The notes under the pieces: model-generated | The model's input: only the letters and a program-made list of their open reading frames with translations | Database searches by the model: none | Told to the model about the DNA's origin: nothing | Translations under genes and position numbers: made by a program | Assembly: GCA_933207985.1 (NCBI GenBank) | Contig: OW240920.1 | Coordinates: forward strand, 128,039,628-128,103,627 | DNA length: 64,000 nucleotides | Direction: 5' to 3' | Source of the DNA: Pelobates cultripes | Lineage: Eukaryota; Chordata; Amphibia; Anura; Pelobatidae | Shown here: positions 22,301-30,617 of the stretch, piece by piece | How the letters are laid out: every line of letters starts with the position of its first letter | Numbering within the stretch: the stretch's first letter is position 1

Positions 22301-25300
22301 GACTATGTTCCTTTCAAGCCTATAGTTTGTATGTTTACAGACTAGGTCTTGCCAAGAATTATGGGATTTGCCATCCACAGCATTACATCAGCAACTCCTA
22401 TTACCCTTAAACTCCTTATCCAAAATCTCTAATACTAATTCTCATAACCCCTAGCCTATCTTTAATCTCTAACTCACATGACCAACCTTTAGTCCAACCT
22501 CATAATGCTTCTCTTGCTCCCATAAACAACACCAACTAAAAACTAACATTTTCTACTAACCCAAGGTTAGGCAACCGTCGGTACTCCAGGTTTTGTGGAC
22601 TACATCTCCCACTGTGTTATTGGAAACAAAAATAAAAATTTTGGTTGGACTTTTAAAACAGCATTTACCAAATGATAACGTTACAGATAAGAAAATAATG
22701 TCATAGACATTTTCCCCACATATTCTATAATCATTTACTTGTATATTATCATATGTGTTTCCCCATGTATTGTATTGTATGTATGTATGTATGCATATAA
22801 TATATATGTTGCTTGCAACTTTACCTTTGCATTGCTCATACCATACCGCCCTCATATTGCAGACATATACACACACACTGGAGGGAAGAAGGGGGTGACA
22901 GGTGGCGGAATAAGGGGGTGGCTCGTGGCAGAGGGATGGAGGGGGTGACGGGTGACAGTGACAGAGGGGTGTTCTAAATACCTTTTTTTTTTCTCTGGTG
23001 GTCCAGTGTCTTTGCTCCCTGGTGGTCCGGTGGCCTCCAATCTGGTCTGCAGCCTTGCCAGTTTCAGAGCTGCAGTCCATGTGACAGGAGTCTTGCGATC
23101 TCCAGACATCAAAGCGTTGCGGTGGTAACCCTTGGCAATGCTCTGATTGGCTGAGATCAGGAAACGGTTCACAGTCTGTGGCTCAAAGCCGGCGGAGCTG
23201 CAGACTGGAGGCGCTGGCTTTCCCCCAGGGCAGACTAAGCGGAAGAGACTCCGCACCCATGCCCTGTGTGCCGCTGGGCCCCCTCCCGATGTCAGCTCCT
23301 CTGTCCATGACAAGTCACTCTGCCCTAAGGTTACTTAGGCAGCCGCGAGGCTTGGGTGGCCATCTAAATTGCCTAATTAGAGAGCGCCTCTGGCCACTAT
23401 AGATGCAGGGTGTCTATAAAGTAATTGTGTGTATTGTAATGTCAGTTTTAATTGTTAAATGTTTTATGTGCTCTCATGTCCTGCTGATGCTTTCTAGGTG
23501 GATCCATCTGTTGGTTGTCAATATCTTGGAACAGCTATATGCCTATATGCACCACCTGAACCAGTGGCGGATCCAGAGCCTGATCTCGGGAGGGGCACTT
23601 GTAGATTATTTAAAGAAATAATCCAGGCACAATAACCACTACAGATCAGTGTAGTAGTTATGGTGCCAGTAGTGCCAGGATCCCATCCCAGAGTAAGTAG
23701 TCAAACAGTTTAAAAACAGTTTGACAACTTACCTGCGGTCTGCTGGGATATAGGGCATAGGTAGTGGTATGTGTTAGGGGTGAAGTGTGTGTGAAAGGTG
23801 CAGTGTGTGTGTGTGTGTGTGTGAGCGGTGAAGTGTGTGTGCGAGTGCGTGAGGGCGGCAGTGTGTGTGTTAGGGAGCAGTGTATGTGTTGGGCAGTGTG
23901 TGTGTGTGAGAGAGCTGCAGTGTGTATGTGAGGGGGGCAGTGTGTATGTGAGGGAGCAGTGTGTATGTGAGGGGGCAGTGTGTGTGTGAGTTGCAGTGTG
24001 TGTGTGTGTGTGAGGCTTGCAGTGTGTGTATGGGGGGCACTGTACGTGTGTGTGGGGCAGTGTGTGTATGGGGGGCACTGTATGTGTGTGTGGGCTGTGT
24101 GTGTGTATATGGGGGCACTGTATGTGTGTTTGGGACAGTGTGTGTATGGGGACACTGTATGTGTGTGTGGGGCAGTGTGTATGGGGGCACTGTATGTGTG
24201 TGTGTATAGGGGGCACTGTATGTGTGTGGGGGCAGTGTGTGTATGGGGGGGCAGCAGTGTGTGTGGGGCACAGTGTCTGTGGGGGCAATTTGTGTATGGG
24301 TGTGCAGTGTGTGTATGGGGGGCAGTATTTGTGGGGCAGTGCATGTTTGTGGGGCAGTGTATGTTTGGGTGGCAGCGTGTGTTTGGGGGGCAGTGTTTGT
24401 GGGGCAGTGTGTGTATAAGGGGAAGGAGGGTAATCATTTTTTATTTAATAAAATAAATTATGCCCCCCCCTCCCTTCTTACCTTTACTGAGGAGGAGGGG
24501 TGACATTTCTCTACCCCTGGTGGTCCGGTGGGGAATCCCTGGTGGTGAGAGAGAAGGACACGGAGGAGCTACAGGCTGTCCTCTCTCACTCCCTCCACTG
24601 CCGACTGTCAGTAATGTGCCTGCGGACCGGGGAGGCAGATCACCGATCTCCCTCCCTGGTCCGCAGGCACATTGCAGAGCTGGCACTTGGACAATGCCAG
24701 CCCTGTATTAGCCGGCAGGGGAGAATCTCGGGGGGTGAGGGGAATTGCCCCATTCCCCCTCGATCCACTAACCTGAACAGCAAGGCTGGTAAATTTGCAT
24801 ATTCTGATAGATTTGCATATTATGGTTACTGCAGGAAGGGGAGATATTTCTTGTTCGTTATTCTCCCCCACCCCTTTATAGAGATGTTATTGTGTTATTA
24901 TGAATTCCTGTATGTTTTCCATATGATTTGATTATATGTATCAGAGTGAGTGTGTCACCATAAGTTTGATGCAATGCAGATAGGGACTAGCCCTGTCTGG
25001 ACCTGTTGGCTGGGTGCTTTGGTCCCTGATTCAAGGGACAAGTTAAAAAAGAGTGAGGCCTGAGAGCCACAAATGCCTTTGTAAAGGCAGCAGCTAAAGA
25101 GGCAACGACAATAAGGGATGATACCTGCCTGGAAGGAGAGAGCTGTAGCCTAGTCCAAGGTGAAAAACGTCCTCACAACCCCAGTAAAGCTTTGGCGACT
25201 GGGGCTGAAGCTTTCCAGGGTTCCCAATAGCAGCTAGGAAGCTGACCTGGTGGAGGTACTCAGAGTACCTGTCACATTACCCTAATCCTATCATTGACCA

Positions 25301-28300
25301 CACAAAGGATGCTCATATTTATGTTACTGAAATGGGGCTGTGCCCAAATAAGCCATTTATTCAAAGTCAACATTTTAACAAATACTTTTCCACAATCACT
25401 ATGGATGATTTGGATGGATTTGCGAAGAACACTTCTGTATGTATCTATCCTATTCGGCATGCTTTACATCTAAAACTACTTAACTAAAAGTTTTCAACAT
25501 CGAAACGATCATTAGTTGTGTAGCTATAACAAGATATGAAAGCAAAAATAATATGTAACTTTTATTGTATTCTTTGAATTCTGTTATACGAAGCTAAGCA
25601 GAATCCTTTTTAATTGTGTTTCATTTTTACATAATTGCTGGCTTGATCCATTCTCCTTTACGCTCTCCACAGGCACATGGGAGCTCCGTGTTGATCTTCA
25701 AGACTTTGAGAACACAAAGCACTTTGCCAAATACTCATCCTTTCAAATTCAGGGAGAGTCTGAGAAGTACAAATTATTACTTGGCGAGTTCACTCATGGT
25801 AATGCAGGTAAGAGATGGCACAGAGTCTCTAATACACATTCCTGAGCAAGACGAGGGTGTCGGAAAATACAGTTTTAGGGGAACAGAGGTGAAGATCTCA
25901 TTGCTCCCAAACACATCTGCCAGGAAACTGATGTAACTGCCCGGTTCTCCTTTCTGCTATATATATATATATATATATATATATTTGGGCAGCATGAATG
26001 GGAACCATAGAAAAATAGAATGTGACGGCAGATAAGAACCATTCGGCCCATCTAATCTGCCCAATTTTCTTAATATTTTCATTAGTCCCTAGCCTTATCT
26101 TATAGTTAGGATAGCCTTATGCCTATCCCACACATGCTTAAACTCCTTCCCTATGTTAACCTCTACCACTTCAGCTGGAAGGCTATTCCATGCATCCACT
26201 ACCCTCAGTAAAAGTAATACTTCCTGATATTATTTTAAACTTTGCCCCACTTACACTATGTCCTCTTGTTGTGGTAGTTTTTCTTCTTTTAAATATAGTC
26301 TCCTCTTTTACTGAGTTGATTCCCTTTATGTATTTAAATGTTTCTATCATATCCCCCGTCCCGTCTTTCCTCCGCTATACATGTTAAGTTCCTTTAACCT
26401 TTCCTTGTAGGTTTTATCCTGCAATCCATGAACCAGTTTAGTAGCCCTTCTCTGAACTCTCTCTAAGGTATCAATATCCTCTGGACATATGGTCTCCAGT
26501 AACAGCGCATAATACCCGTAACTCACCAGTGTTCTGCAATAATATATGAGCACTTCCCCTTTCTACTGCTAATACCCCATACAACCACATCTCTGCTACA
26601 TTTCCTGCCGTTTATTACATTGACCAACACGTCCAGACATTCACCTCGCGATTAAATGTCAGTTGCCCTTCAATTCTTGGACCATTTTCTAGTTTACCTA
26701 AATCATTTGCCATTTGGTTTATCCCTCCTGAAACATCAACCCATTACATATCTTAGTATCATCAGCAAAAAGACATACCTACCATCACATCTTCTGCAAT
26801 ATCAATTTATTATACCCCACTGGTGACAAGTCCAAGCTTCGAATATATTCCATTAACTATAACCCTCTGTTGCCTGTCACTCAGCCACTGCTTTACCCAT
26901 TCAACAATATTTGAATCCAAACTTAAAGATTGCAGTTTATTGATAAGCCTTCTATGTGCAACAGTGTCAAAAGCCTTACTGAAATCTAGGTAAGCAATGT
27001 CTACTGCACCACCCTGATCTATAATTTTAGTTACCCAATCAAAAATCAATAAGATTAGTTTGGCATGATCTCCCTGAAGTAAACCCATGTTGTCTCTGAT
27101 CTTGAAATCCATGTGTTTTTAGATGTTCATCAATCCTATCCTTTAACATGGTTTCCGTCACTTTCCCCACTACTGAAGTAAAGCTTACTGGCCTATAGTT
27201 GCCCGACTCCTCCCTATTACCTTTCTTGTAAATGGGCACAACATTGGCTAACTTCCAATCTTCTGGGACTACTCCTGTTAACAATGATTGGTTAAATAAA
27301 TCTGTTAATGGTTTTGCTAGTACACCACTAAGCTCTTTTAATAGCTTTGGGTGTATTCCATCAGGTCCCATTGACTTATTTGTCTTTACTTTTGACAGTT
27401 GAAATAGAACCTCTTCCTCTTTAACCCCTTAAGGACCAAACTTCTGGAATTAAAGGGAATCATGACATGTCACATATGTCATGTGTCCTTAAGGGGTTAA
27501 ACTCACGTATAATAAATGACTCATTTGTCCTTTTTCCTAACTGAGGTCCCTTTACTTCATTTTCATCTGTAAATACTGAACAGAAATATTCAAACCACCT
27601 CCACTACACACCATCCTACCCTCTCAAAAATGTTTGCACTGCCAAAGTGACCCAGTAATGTATTACCAAAGCACAAGTAACATGAGTCAGGACGTGAGTC
27701 AGTGCCAATGTCAATGCAAATCTCTTAGGTGAGTTCTCTAAAGTAGTTGATCTTTAGCTTGTATAAACATTTAAAGCAGGGCCTATAATATATATATATA
27801 TATATATATATAAAACAAGTAATCCACAGGAAATTATCTGCCGTCCAAAAAATGCTACGGTCTCTTAGAGACGTAGGGCTAAATGAGAGTCAGTAATTGC
27901 TTTGACTTTGGAAGTTGATCTTGTGTGTTTACCTGTTTTCAAAGATAAGTATTTGACTTTCTCCTTTGAAAAATGCTGATACATAAGGCAGCAGTATCAA
28001 TGGAGATTCAAAGAAGGTGTCATTCTTGGGTACTGGAAATGGCCCCAGTTTAGGCCACACAGTTACAAACTGTTGGATATTAAACGAGGGAGGGAGCTAT
28101 GGCACCTATCTGTAGTGGTTATGTTGCTTAGAGGGTCCCTTTTATTTGAAGTGTTTTATTGACAGATGCAACTGTTTTTGTGCTTTTAGGAGATTCCCTA
28201 ACATTCCAAAATAATATGATGTTTTCCACCTACGACCAAGATAACGATGCAGATTCAATAAATTGTGCTGAAACACACAAGGGTGCTTGGTGGTATAATA

Positions 28301-28437
28301 AATGTCACCACTCAAACCTAAATGGTCAATATTTGTTAAGGGTGCACAGCACCTATGCGGATGGAATCAACTGGAGAACTGGCAAAGGTTATAACTATTC
28401 TTACAAGTACTCCGAAATGAAAATACGACCTGTGTAA
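8855..28437 (+). CDS. FCN: Ficolin gene 1 (complete, 8 coding exons, 309 aa)
   Basis: Secreted lectin of the complement lectin pathway; family members bind acetylated sugars and recruit MASP proteases. The coding exons are 8855-8945, 9863-9976, 10325-10369, 11939-11977, 14811-14938, 22008-22137, 25673-25807 and 28190-28437. All have GT-AG introns, and they sum to 930 bases with no stop. Residues 1-25 form a signal peptide. Cys29 and Cys49 are candidates for oligomer disulfides. Residues 48-89 are 14 Gly-X-Y triplets. The fibrinogen-like domain runs from about 99 to 309, with the DQDND calcium-site segment, a Cys-His pair in NKCHHSN, and the C-terminus SEMKIRP typical of ficolins. The usual family length is about 310-330 residues. 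Which ficolin paralogue this is cannot be decided here. Confidence 0.93.
9863..9976 (+). CDS. FCN: Ficolin gene 1 exon 2 (N-terminal segment and first collagen triplets)
   Basis: 114 bases, phase 1 to 1, between CACAG and GTGAGT. It encodes [20 protein letters not shown] followed by Gly-X-Y repeats. The matching gene 2 exon is 47675-47788, of identical length. Confidence 0.93.
10255..10320. repeat. (TA)n microsatellite just upstream of exon 3
   Basis: A run of alternating TA about 30 bases long plus AT-rich flank ends a few bases before the exon 3 acceptor. An equivalent run sits upstream of exon 3 in gene 2 (50069-50118). Confidence 0.85.
10325..10369 (+). CDS. FCN: Ficolin gene 1 exon 3 (collagen)
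   Basis: 45 bases, five Gly-X-Y triplets ([15 protein letters not shown]), phase 1 to 1, acceptor TTTCAG, donor GTAGGT. The gene 2 counterpart is 50162-50206. Confidence 0.92.
10370..11137. other. Intron 3 of gene 1, proximal part
   Basis: AT-rich intron with no recognised gene. I looked for a counterpart of the extra 36-base collagen exon of gene 2 and did not see one. Confidence 0.4.
11138..11560 (-). mobile_element. CR1-type LINE 3' end, antisense
   Basis: It begins with GTTACATAGCTG and the phrase CATCAAGTTCAG, the reverse complement of the 3' tail seen in + orientation at 54240-54488. Around 11420-11540, read on the - strand, is the motif [10 protein letters not shown] also seen at 58950. 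It is a short truncated copy in intron 3. Confidence 0.65.
11939..11977 (+). CDS. FCN: Ficolin gene 1 exon 4 (last collagen triplets and linker)
   Basis: 39 bases encoding [13 protein letters not shown], phase 1 to 1, acceptor TTCTAG, donor GTAAGT. It closes the collagen-like region and links to the fibrinogen-like domain. Confidence 0.85.
11978..13329. other. Intron 4 of gene 1, unassigned part
   Basis: No gene, RNA or clear repeat boundary is recognised. Short pyrimidine-rich stretches occur near 12310-12370. Confidence 0.4.
13330..13925. repeat. Minisatellite, ~30-bp unit (GACACAGAATCCTGGGATACA...ATATAGCTGG)
   Basis: About 18-20 imperfect copies of a roughly 28-34 base unit in intron 4 of gene 1. 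The copies differ by point changes and small indels. The long - strand frames across it are artefacts of the repeat. Confidence 0.9.
14286..14605. mobile_element. Fold-back MITE with GGTCCTACACTAACC termini
   Basis: The left end GGTCCTACACTAACCTTTC is matched in reverse complement by the right end. Pairing continues well into the interior (CTTGCTTCC / GGAAGCAAG and ACCCCTACATGCTTATTAA / its complement). It is a roughly 320-base hairpin-forming element in intron 4, without coding capacity. Confidence 0.7.
14811..14938 (+). CDS. FCN: Ficolin gene 1 exon 5 (start of fibrinogen-like domain)
   Basis: 128 bases, phase 1 to 0. It encodes [12 protein letters not shown], then [10 protein letters not shown], and ends [11 protein letters not shown]. 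The two cysteines are those of the conserved fibrinogen-domain disulfides. The matching gene 2 exon is 57825-57952. Confidence 0.95.
15476..15753. repeat. GC-rich repeat fragment related to the hAT interior
   Basis: The words GGGCCCAGTTACTCCTGG and GCAGCAGCCTGCCC resemble, in reverse complement, the sequence near 4770-4830 inside the hAT element. It is followed by a GT array, as in the other members. The boundaries are not determined. Confidence 0.4.
15754..16175. repeat. GT-rich array (TGTGTCAGTATGTCTG words)
   Basis: Imperfect (TG)n running up to the start of the Ngaro gag-like frame. The frame stays open through the array, but the Cys/Val/Ser-rich translation is not protein-like. Confidence 0.85.
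16195..17184 (+). CDS. Ngaro gag-like protein with CCCH and CCHC-like zinc motifs
   Basis: 329 codons from the first ATG after the GT array; the frame is open further upstream, so the true start is uncertain. The N-terminal ~100 residues are Pro/Ala/Gly/Ser-rich. A globular region follows, containing [14 protein letters not shown] and W-rich segments. Near residues 262-290 there is a C-x8-C-x5-C-x3-H motif followed by C-x2-C-x3-H-x4-C, presumably for RNA binding. The C-terminus is basic. The role as structural protein is inferred from position and zinc motifs. It overlaps the RT frame by 74 bases in another frame. Confidence 0.75.
   Translation: MRQVLQSLEQGHRPGLQPPLALDDKLRSGWAAAGGSDLSGVVALPSAAPAGPSGPVVPVPPVAELEPSKGSSDDAAASSGSGVAPAAHGAAYMCWSGPLGLHLTPELRTKIEKGEFVEIFSLLPMEDLPRVDPAAKDSEKEKEKFRYRKIPKTFGNWIRAFSILASVIGEKSPNKCSSLFCYQDTIWNACRTYGGLGWWRYDEQFRQRIAVRPSLSWDQMDIGLWLAIMTRPASHQGGLSSFLGGGGAGSATTASANQRRTGCCWQYNDGQCKFGTGCRFKHECSGCGGSHPASKCFKRGRTGDKGDAMGSKGEDASGRRRDATVVKTL
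17111..18724 (+). CDS. Ngaro reverse transcriptase / RNase H
   Basis: 537 codons, uninterrupted. RT blocks: [37 protein letters not shown] with the first catalytic Asp, and HYLDDFL with the YLDD box at about 224-227. RNase H-like region: [15 protein letters not shown], with a candidate first Asp near 389, and a FHCDN motif. It copies element RNA into DNA. It overlaps the gag frame upstream and the recombinase frame downstream by 91 bases, so translation needs frameshifting, reinitiation or separate mRNAs. The ATG at 17111 is the first in frame but may not be the real start. Confidence 0.88.
   Translation: MTPWALRARTPVDVGAMQPWLKRYRNKKAAALLLEGFSFGFWIPHQHRPASKVCRNLRSVYDHPGVVRDKLAKEVALGRMAGPFRESPLPDLRVSPLGVVPKREQGKFRLIHHLSHPQGGSVNDDIASELCRVSYASFDAAVCMVRDAGSGALMAKADIESAFRLLPVHPGCHHLLGCYFEGHYYVDMCLPMGCAISCFYFECFSSFLEWVVRMESGHNSLLHYLDDFLCVGPAHSSICAHILQSLADVASGFGVPLAPDKTVGPSTCLCFLGIEIDSVIGECRLPVDKLVDLRGSVREAGSLRKITLRRLQSLLGKLNFACRIMPMGRVFNRRLAAATAGISKPLHFIRLTKALRDDLVVWAVFLETYNGRSYWQQPEVSNAALHLFTDAAGSSGFGAILGPHWCAEPWPVSWVDSGLTKNLAFLELFPILVAVHLWGMELKDRRVVFHCDNLGVVQAINNLTASSPPVVRLLRQLVLRCLSLNITCRAVHIPGVMNTTADSLSRFQWQVFRKAAPGADLEGLPCPGELWSLGLSG
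18634..19656 (+). CDS. Ngaro tyrosine recombinase
   Basis: 340 codons, uninterrupted. The catalytic set of tyrosine recombinases is present: Arg173 in FGALRIGEL, His283 and Arg286 in [10 protein letters not shown], and Tyr317 in FRSYIRP. An N-terminal SAM-like DNA-binding part precedes it ([20 protein letters not shown]). It would integrate circular cDNA without target-site duplication, as is known for DIRS-order elements. It overlaps the hydrolase frame by 100 bases. Confidence 0.88.
   Translation: MAGVSESRSGSRLGRPPLSRRTMVPWPERIREWIRSLVSEATWVRYGKAWGEWVALEQDHGGYASPAERVQGLLHLLWFWEACGCSPATVSGKLSGLSFWFNLTRVPDVTKDFLVKLAMRGWRRGPRGQDSRRPVSGALLLGIASVLPQICYSAYEASLFRLAFIFAFFGALRIGELISPSRGIPGGLLFHDVFLLDGAVRFLIRRSKTDVVGKGRWVTLRTIPNSSVCPASAFQSYCSIRPSLAGPLLMHEDGTYLSRFQFLRVFRLALDMLGIPSGEFGGHSFRIGAATEASQLGFSDQVIQRIGRWESGRFRSYIRPTRLMGAPLVFSPQGPADGSG
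19557..20225 (+). CDS. Ngaro SGNH/GDSL-type hydrolase
   Basis: 222 codons. SGNH blocks: IWLIGHS with Ser37 (GHS in place of the usual GDS), Gly75 as a candidate block II residue, HLGGNDLG with Asn101, and DGVHLTD with Asp190 and His193. The Ser-Asp-His triad is therefore complete. Such a domain is known at this position in vertebrate Ngaro elements; its substrate and role are unknown. The first ~28 residues overlap the recombinase end, so the functional start may be internal or the domain may be made by frameshift. Confidence 0.85.
   Translation: MGIWEVSFLYPAHASDGCPPCVFSAGPGRRIWLIGHSYIYWAHLRAGVRPGGTRLGIPRELAEVRWFGFRGMRWGQLLPEVLQLATLLGAPDVLVIHLGGNDLGALPAWGLSELIRRDLARLLVLFPQLCLVWSGIVSRNYWRRARDQGAIERCRVKINKRVSKFVLGVGGVTVRHRIFEKEAAIYFRPDGVHLTDVGLDLFNLALQDALEQAMALVGSRAS
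20990..21125. repeat. Degenerate telomere-like CCCTAA tract
   Basis: Several CCTAACCCTA and CTAACCCTAACC words lie within 135 bases, separated by variants such as CACTAACG. It is an interstitial, decayed tract in intron 5. The remaining stretch from 20640 to 21800 holds nothing else I recognise. Confidence 0.5.
21800..21932. mobile_element. hAT-type MITE (CAGTGGTTTCCAAACC ends)
   Basis: The left end CAGTGGTTTCCAAACCAGTC is mirrored at the right by GACTGGTTTGGGAAACACCG. The flanks TTTAGAC and TCTAGAC look like a mutated target duplication. About 130 bases, in intron 5 shortly before exon 6. Confidence 0.65.
22008..22137 (+). CDS. FCN: Ficolin gene 1 exon 6
   Basis: 130 bases, phase 0 to 1. 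It encodes [20 protein letters not shown] and [16 protein letters not shown], hallmarks of fibrinogen-like domains. Acceptor CCTAG, donor GTAATG. The matching gene 2 exon is 58559-58688. Confidence 0.95.
22561..23400. repeat. Dispersed repeat with CTGGTGGTCCAGTG module
   Basis: It starts with AGGTTAGGCAACCGTCGG and GGACTACATCTCCCA, words typical of vertebrate MITEs. Near 22996-23036 are two copies of TGGTGGTCCRGTG. The same module occurs at 24525, 52580 and 55198. Exact boundaries are not visible. Confidence 0.45.
23562..24770. mobile_element. Non-autonomous hAT element in intron 6 of gene 1
   Basis: The left end CAGTGGCGGATCC and right end CGATCCACTA form an imperfect inverted repeat, flanked by an exact 8-bp duplication ACCTGAAC (23554-23561 and 24771-24778). 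The interior has a GT array (about 23760-24420), then a CCTGGTGGTCCGGTGG module and GC-rich sequence. No transposase. Confidence 0.8.
23760..24420. repeat. GT-rich array (GGGGCAGTGTGTGTATG units)
   Basis: Imperfect units of 20-30 bases, each ending GGGCAGTGTGTGT or GGGCACTGTATGTGT. It lies inside the hAT element at 23562-24770. Confidence 0.85.
24779..25672. other. Intron 6 of gene 1, distal part
   Basis: No gene recognised. Around 24960-25260 the sequence looks like a dispersed repeat of unknown class (GAAGCTTTCCAGGGTTCCCAATAGCAGC region), without identifiable ends. Confidence 0.35.
25673..25807 (+). CDS. FCN: Ficolin gene 1 exon 7
   Basis: 135 bases, phase 1 to 1, acceptor CCACAG, donor GTAAGA. 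It encodes [20 protein letters not shown], then [17 protein letters not shown]. The gene 2 counterpart is 59961-60095, of identical length. Confidence 0.95.
25990..27600 (-). mobile_element. CR1-type LINE, inactive, antisense in intron 7
   Basis: On the - strand the RT begins near 27580 (VFTDENE-like words). It continues through [37 protein letters not shown] and [20 protein letters not shown] to the C-terminal [13 protein letters not shown] motif near 26440. It ends in a 3' UTR with CCATTCGGCCCATCTAATCT near 26040. The part with the FADD box is missing between about 26560 and 26810. A TTAA MITE is inserted at 27421-27500. Frames are broken; the copy is dead. Confidence 0.8.
27421..27500. mobile_element. 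80-bp palindromic TTAA MITE inside the CR1 copy
   Basis: TTAACCCCTTAAGGAC and GTCCTTAAGGGGTTAA are perfect 16-base inverted ends. TTAA at both outer ends fits the target preference of piggyBac or Kolobok elements. The CR1 coding sense continues on both sides. Confidence 0.75.
27787..27812. repeat. (TA)n microsatellite
   Basis: About 13 TA dinucleotides in intron 7. A similar run lies at 25963-25984. Confidence 0.9.
28190..28437 (+). CDS. FCN: Ficolin gene 1 exon 8 (C-terminus and stop)
   Basis: 248 bases, phase 1, acceptor TTTTAG, stop TAA at 28435-28437. It encodes the calcium and ligand subdomain of the fibrinogen-like fold: [49 protein letters not shown] and SEMKIRPV at the end. The DxD pair and the Cys-His pair that line the binding pocket in known ficolins are kept. 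Confidence 0.96.
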
Positions 28438-28443
28438 AAACAA

Positions 28444-28453
28444 AATAAATAAA
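28444..28453 (+). promoter_or_regulatory. Candidate polyadenylation signals of ficolin gene 1
   Basis: Two overlapping AATAAA hexamers start at 28444 and 28448, only about ten bases after the stop codon. A real 3' end this close is possible but would give a very short 3' UTR, so later signals may be used. Confidence 0.35.
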
Positions 28454-30541
28454 TAGTAAAATTATTGCCTATTGATTAAATTGATGCAATCCACAAAGTC
28501 ATGATTGTACATTTTCTATTTTATGGTCATTGTTGCCAACAGATATTTTGCATAAAGGATACTTACTTACAAAGCATTGGCCACATTAAAGCGTGTTTTA
28601 TTGAAGCCCAGAATGGCTATTGGGCAAACTGGCAAATGAAAATCAAATAAGAAAAGAGAAAAATGTTGGGGATAGAGGCAAACAAGGAGAGAGATGGGGA
28701 GAGACGTAAATACAGATGGGGAAGAGATAGGGGATAGAGACACAACTAGGGAAAGGGGGAGACCTAAAGAAGATTTTTGAGAAATGAGCATTGGAAACAG
28801 GCGCAAACCACAGACCCAAACCCCTTCGCGAGGACGCCTTCCATCATCCTGCAATACACAACCTACTTGATAGGACTGATGGTCCAAGAGCCCTTAGATT
28901 CTAGATGAAGCTTGGCCCTTAACCACATACTACGGATGAGCCATGGAAATGCTTAAGTATACAAGCCCATGATTCTATTTTTATGTTGCTTTTTTTTTAT
29001 ATGACTTTATAGATACCCACTTGTGTTTGCTTCATAAAAAAAAAATAAAAAATAATGCTTACTTTGTTTACACACATTAAACAACCATTGACCATTTCTT
29101 ATGGTCGGAGCTTCAGGGTTCAACACCACATACTAATAGGGGAATGCTCTCTAACCTACCCCTAAAAATCACCCTTTTCCACATAGTGGCCATTAGGATC
29201 CTGTATAGAGGAACAGATAATCCACTATTGTAATGCCTCCCTAGGGTTAAGGAAATTCTAATCATTCCCAAACATATGTCACAATCAGATGATACCCACT
29301 AAGCTGATCTCTGCAGCCTATAACTGTTAACCTTATGTTACTCCCAACAATTGCCTGCATATGTCAAGTGGTAGAGGGACCTGGATTTGAATCTCTCTAC
29401 TAAAGAATGGCGTAAGATGTTAACCCTAACCTTGAAAACCCTTCAAAATGTCCAGATCCAAGAAATGTATTTCAAACTCTTATACCAATGGTAGTTTAGA
29501 TAAACAGTTTTACAAAACATGTTCCCTTCCACATATGCAACATGATGGAGATGCAGGAGAGCAAGGAGGTCCTATAAGTATACTTGGTTGGCATGTCCAC
29601 TCATAATCCCATATTGGAGTGCAACCCAAAAGGAAATAGAGAGGATCTATTGGCTGGAGGCCAGTTTTGTGATAGGAAAAACTTTTGTTTCAGAGGCCTC
29701 TGATTGGTTGACGTTTATAAAGGATTTTCACAGAGCATGATTATCCATAATGTGACCGTAGGCAGCTGCCTAGGACCCAGAGGTGGACAGGGGAACCATG
29801 AATTTGCTTGACTTTATTCACAATGTGAAGAATGAAGGGGTGGGCAAAAGTGATAACCAGTCTATTACCCTTTTGTGATTTTAATTCTTCTCTGCTTGCA
29901 TTCTTTGAAGGCTCAATCTGTTTTCCTCACCTGGTTTGACTACTTACTTTGAGACGGCATCATGGTATTTGTAACTACTACAGCCATACAAAATGGTTAT
30001 GTTTGTTCTTGTTGACCTTTTTTGCAGATATGATAAGTAATCCAAAACTGCTACAGTTCTTAGTCTGAACAACATATGTCCTGCAACTGTTTTATATGAC
30101 TACTACCACTTCTCTCTGGCTGAGCTAGGGTAAAGGATGTTAAACACCATCTGGATTGCCACAGCTTGACAGACCATCCATTGAGTCATATTAATGTCAA
30201 CACCGGGTGTCATGTTGAAGCTGAAACACTTGGCAAAATATTTGGCTTAATTAACGAGGGAGTCAGGTCTCTTTTGACGTTCCTCTAATTTGTTTTCACA
30301 TGCATTCCTTTCAATAAATTGAGTCCTAATATAGTTCCATAATATGCAAAGTCTGGGGTGTATGTTAGGAGGAGTTTCTAACCAAGAAATATGAGAAAAC
30401 TGAGCTACTAAGAAGGACATGATCTTTCATTGGGTTGCATTTTGTTTTCTTTAAATTTTTTTCTTAATAAAATACATCTGTCCTGCTCAAAAGGAACTCA
30501 AACCAACTCACGGCTAGAGGAGCCAATACTTTAAGGTCTTC
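28454..30541. other. Intergenic region between the two ficolin genes
   Basis: About 2.1 kb. It contains an L1-like remnant (about 29150-29760). The last few hundred bases before 30542 should hold the gene 2 promoter and 5' UTR; no TATA box or other core element is convincing. Confidence 0.4.
29150..29760 (+). mobile_element. L1-like LINE ORF2 C-terminal remnant
   Basis: Broken + strand frames contain words such as STKEWRKMLTL, TPVRLHKMFP-like sequence, and WLACPLIIPYW followed by EIERIYW. This order is that of the C-terminal part of vertebrate L1 ORF2. Stops and shifts are frequent. The assignment is moderate. Confidence 0.45.
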
Positions 30542-30617
30542 ATGCAGCCATCTACATTGATCATATTGTGGTTGTCGCTGATGACCACGCTAACTAATGC
30601 TGAAGATGCATGTCCAG
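30542..30617 (+). CDS. FCN: Ficolin gene 2 exon 1 (start, signal peptide)
   Basis: ATG at 30542; the hydrophobic stretch [12 protein letters not shown] is followed by TNA (likely cleavage) and EDACP. It ends in phase 1 before GTAAGTCAT, the same nine bases that follow exon 1 of gene 1. Confidence 0.88.

Noticed and set aside
22556..23313. Open - strand frames of 150-174 codons
   Set aside because: They span dispersed-repeat sequence and have no domain similarity.
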